A stretch of DNA of 64,000 bases from Candidatus Woesearchaeota archaeon. GTDB lineage: Archaea; Nanobdellota; Nanobdellia; Woesearchaeales; UBA11576. The position numbers and the translations under genes are program-made. Positions 63,413 through 64,000 of the stretch are shown here, one piece after another. The notes beneath the pieces are model-generated. The model saw only the letters and a program-made list of their open reading frames with translations. It had not been told where the DNA came from and ran no database searches. The stretch lies in contig JABJCP010000031.1 of assembly GCA_018668595.1 (NCBI GenBank), positions 1-64,000 of the forward strand. Reading direction: 5' to 3'. Numbering within the stretch: the first letter of the stretch is position 1; the number at the start of each line of letters is the position of its first letter.

Positions 63413-64000
63413 TTAATCTTGTCTATCTCCTTTTTTCTCAATATAATATCTGAGTATTGCTGCGTTTTGAAGCCAGGTATTAATAATATCTACCAATAAA
63501 CCAATTATTAATATAAGCATTATTTGTTTTAATACTTCTGATGGTGTAAAAATAAATGCAATTGTTAGTGCAGACAATGTTGTTAAATTCATAGTTAATC
63601 CTGTTTTTGCAGCACCTATAACTCTGTCAAATACACTTCCTTCTTTTCGTTTAATAACTCTAGTTGTTAATAATATATCAGTATCTACACTATAACCAAT
63701 TAACATTAAAAATGCTGCAATTCCTGCAGTGCTTAATTTAATACCTATCAAATCAATTATAGCCAGAGTAATTATCATATCACTAAAAGCTGCTAAAATT
63801 ACTGCCAAACTTGGAACTGCTGTTCTAAAATAAATAAATACAACAAGCCCCATAAAAATAAATGCTAAAAGTAATGCTGTTAGAATTTCTCTAAAAAAGC
63901 TTTGTCCTAAACTTGATCCTATTGTTTCAACAGTATAATCTTGTTGTTCTAAATTTAAGTGTAATTTAATTGTATTAACTAATGAGTTTGTATCTACATC
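63413..64000 (-). CDS. secF: Protein-export membrane protein SecF (5' end outside the window)
   Basis: Partial: the reading frame runs open to base 64000, where it reads DVDTNSLVNTIKLHLNL. The visible 195 residues include ETIGSSLGQSFFREILTA, then membrane helices with IGYSVDTDILLTTRV and a C-terminal helix before EKKGDRQD. The ATG at 63853 is internal. Followed after 23 bases by secD, the reverse of the usual bacterial order but common in archaea. Confidence 0.92.
   Translation of the reverse strand, partial: DVDTNSLVNTIKLHLNLEQQDYTVETIGSSLGQSFFREILTALLLAFIFMGLVVFIYFRTAVPSLAVILAAFSDMIITLAIIDLIGIKLSTAGIAAFLMLIGYSVDTDILLTTRVIKRKEGSVFDRVIGAAKTGLTMNLTTLSALTIAFIFTPSEVLKQIMLILIIGLLVDIINTWLQNAAILRYYIEKKGDRQD

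Noticed and set aside
1..64000. CRISPR arrays, rRNA genes or IS elements
   Set aside because: No regularly spaced repeats with unique spacers, no rRNA-like conserved stretches, no transposase. The intein is the only mobile element supported.

Overview
The window is an AT-rich chromosomal segment from an archaeon, most likely a DPANN lineage of the Woesearchaeota/Pacearchaeota kind. This rests on archaeal information-processing genes (large clamp-loader subunit, fibrillarin and Nop5, HerA-Mre11, archaeal/eukaryotic-type GlyRS, a translin-family protein), an intron-containing tRNA, TATA boxes about 27 bases upstream of many start codons (apparently leaderless mRNAs), form II/III RuBisCO, PhoU with an AbrB-type domain, and many lineage-specific proteins with the membrane-proximal ITG-type motif. 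The genetic code is standard. Shine-Dalgarno sites, where present, are mostly GAGGTG(AT) with 5-7 bases to the start.

Layout. 1-3.1 kb: a truncated multi-hairpin element, a cysteine-rich duplicated exported protein, a SpoIIM-like membrane protein and a MEMO1-family protein. 3.2-9 kb: a giant membrane-anchored subtilase. 9.2-16.6 kb: translin-like protein, M20 peptidase, metallo-beta-lactamase-fold hydrolase, bacterial-type Tgt and bacterial-type AspRS. 16.6-25 kb: TrmB-family regulator, the GatC-(PHP)-GatA set, an HhH-GPD glycosylase, several orphans and GatB. 25-31.6 kb: Nudix-like and HicB-like proteins, Mre11-HerA, a histone-H1-like lysine-rich protein with a long structured leader, and an HTH-PIN pair. 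32-34.4 kb: GTPase/DUF2073/zinc-ribbon operon, an OB-fold protein and a tRNA with two introns. 34.4-45 kb: GlyRS, RFC-L, PfkB kinase, ValRS, CysRS. 45.4-53.5 kb: TIM-barrel protein operon, RuBisCO, PhoU, an ARPP-1-like protein and partner separated by structured element A. 53.5-64 kb: pseudogene fragment, fibrillarin-Nop5, CYTH protein, pyruvate:ferredoxin oxidoreductase operon (PorB carries an intein and is preceded by structured element B), a paired small transporter, SecD and a window-truncated SecF.

How the genes work together. AspRS carries residues associated with non-discriminating enzymes and GatCAB is encoded nearby, so Asn-tRNA (and probably Gln-tRNA) can be made by transamidation. 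RuBisCO and pyruvate:ferredoxin oxidoreductase suggest nucleotide-salvage-linked sugar-phosphate metabolism feeding a fermentative, ferredoxin-based route; the AMP phosphorylase and ribose-1,5-bisphosphate isomerase partners are not in this window. Fibrillarin plus Nop5 form the core of box C/D RNA methylation machinery.

The most unusual items are a family of multi-hairpin intergenic elements whose stems are conserved while several stem sequences change on both sides, a tRNA interrupted both in the anticodon loop and in the T loop, an intein in the thiamine-diphosphate site of PorB, a tandem-domain lysine-tailed putative nucleoid protein with a leader of about 180 bases, and two genes whose best-spaced start is AUA.
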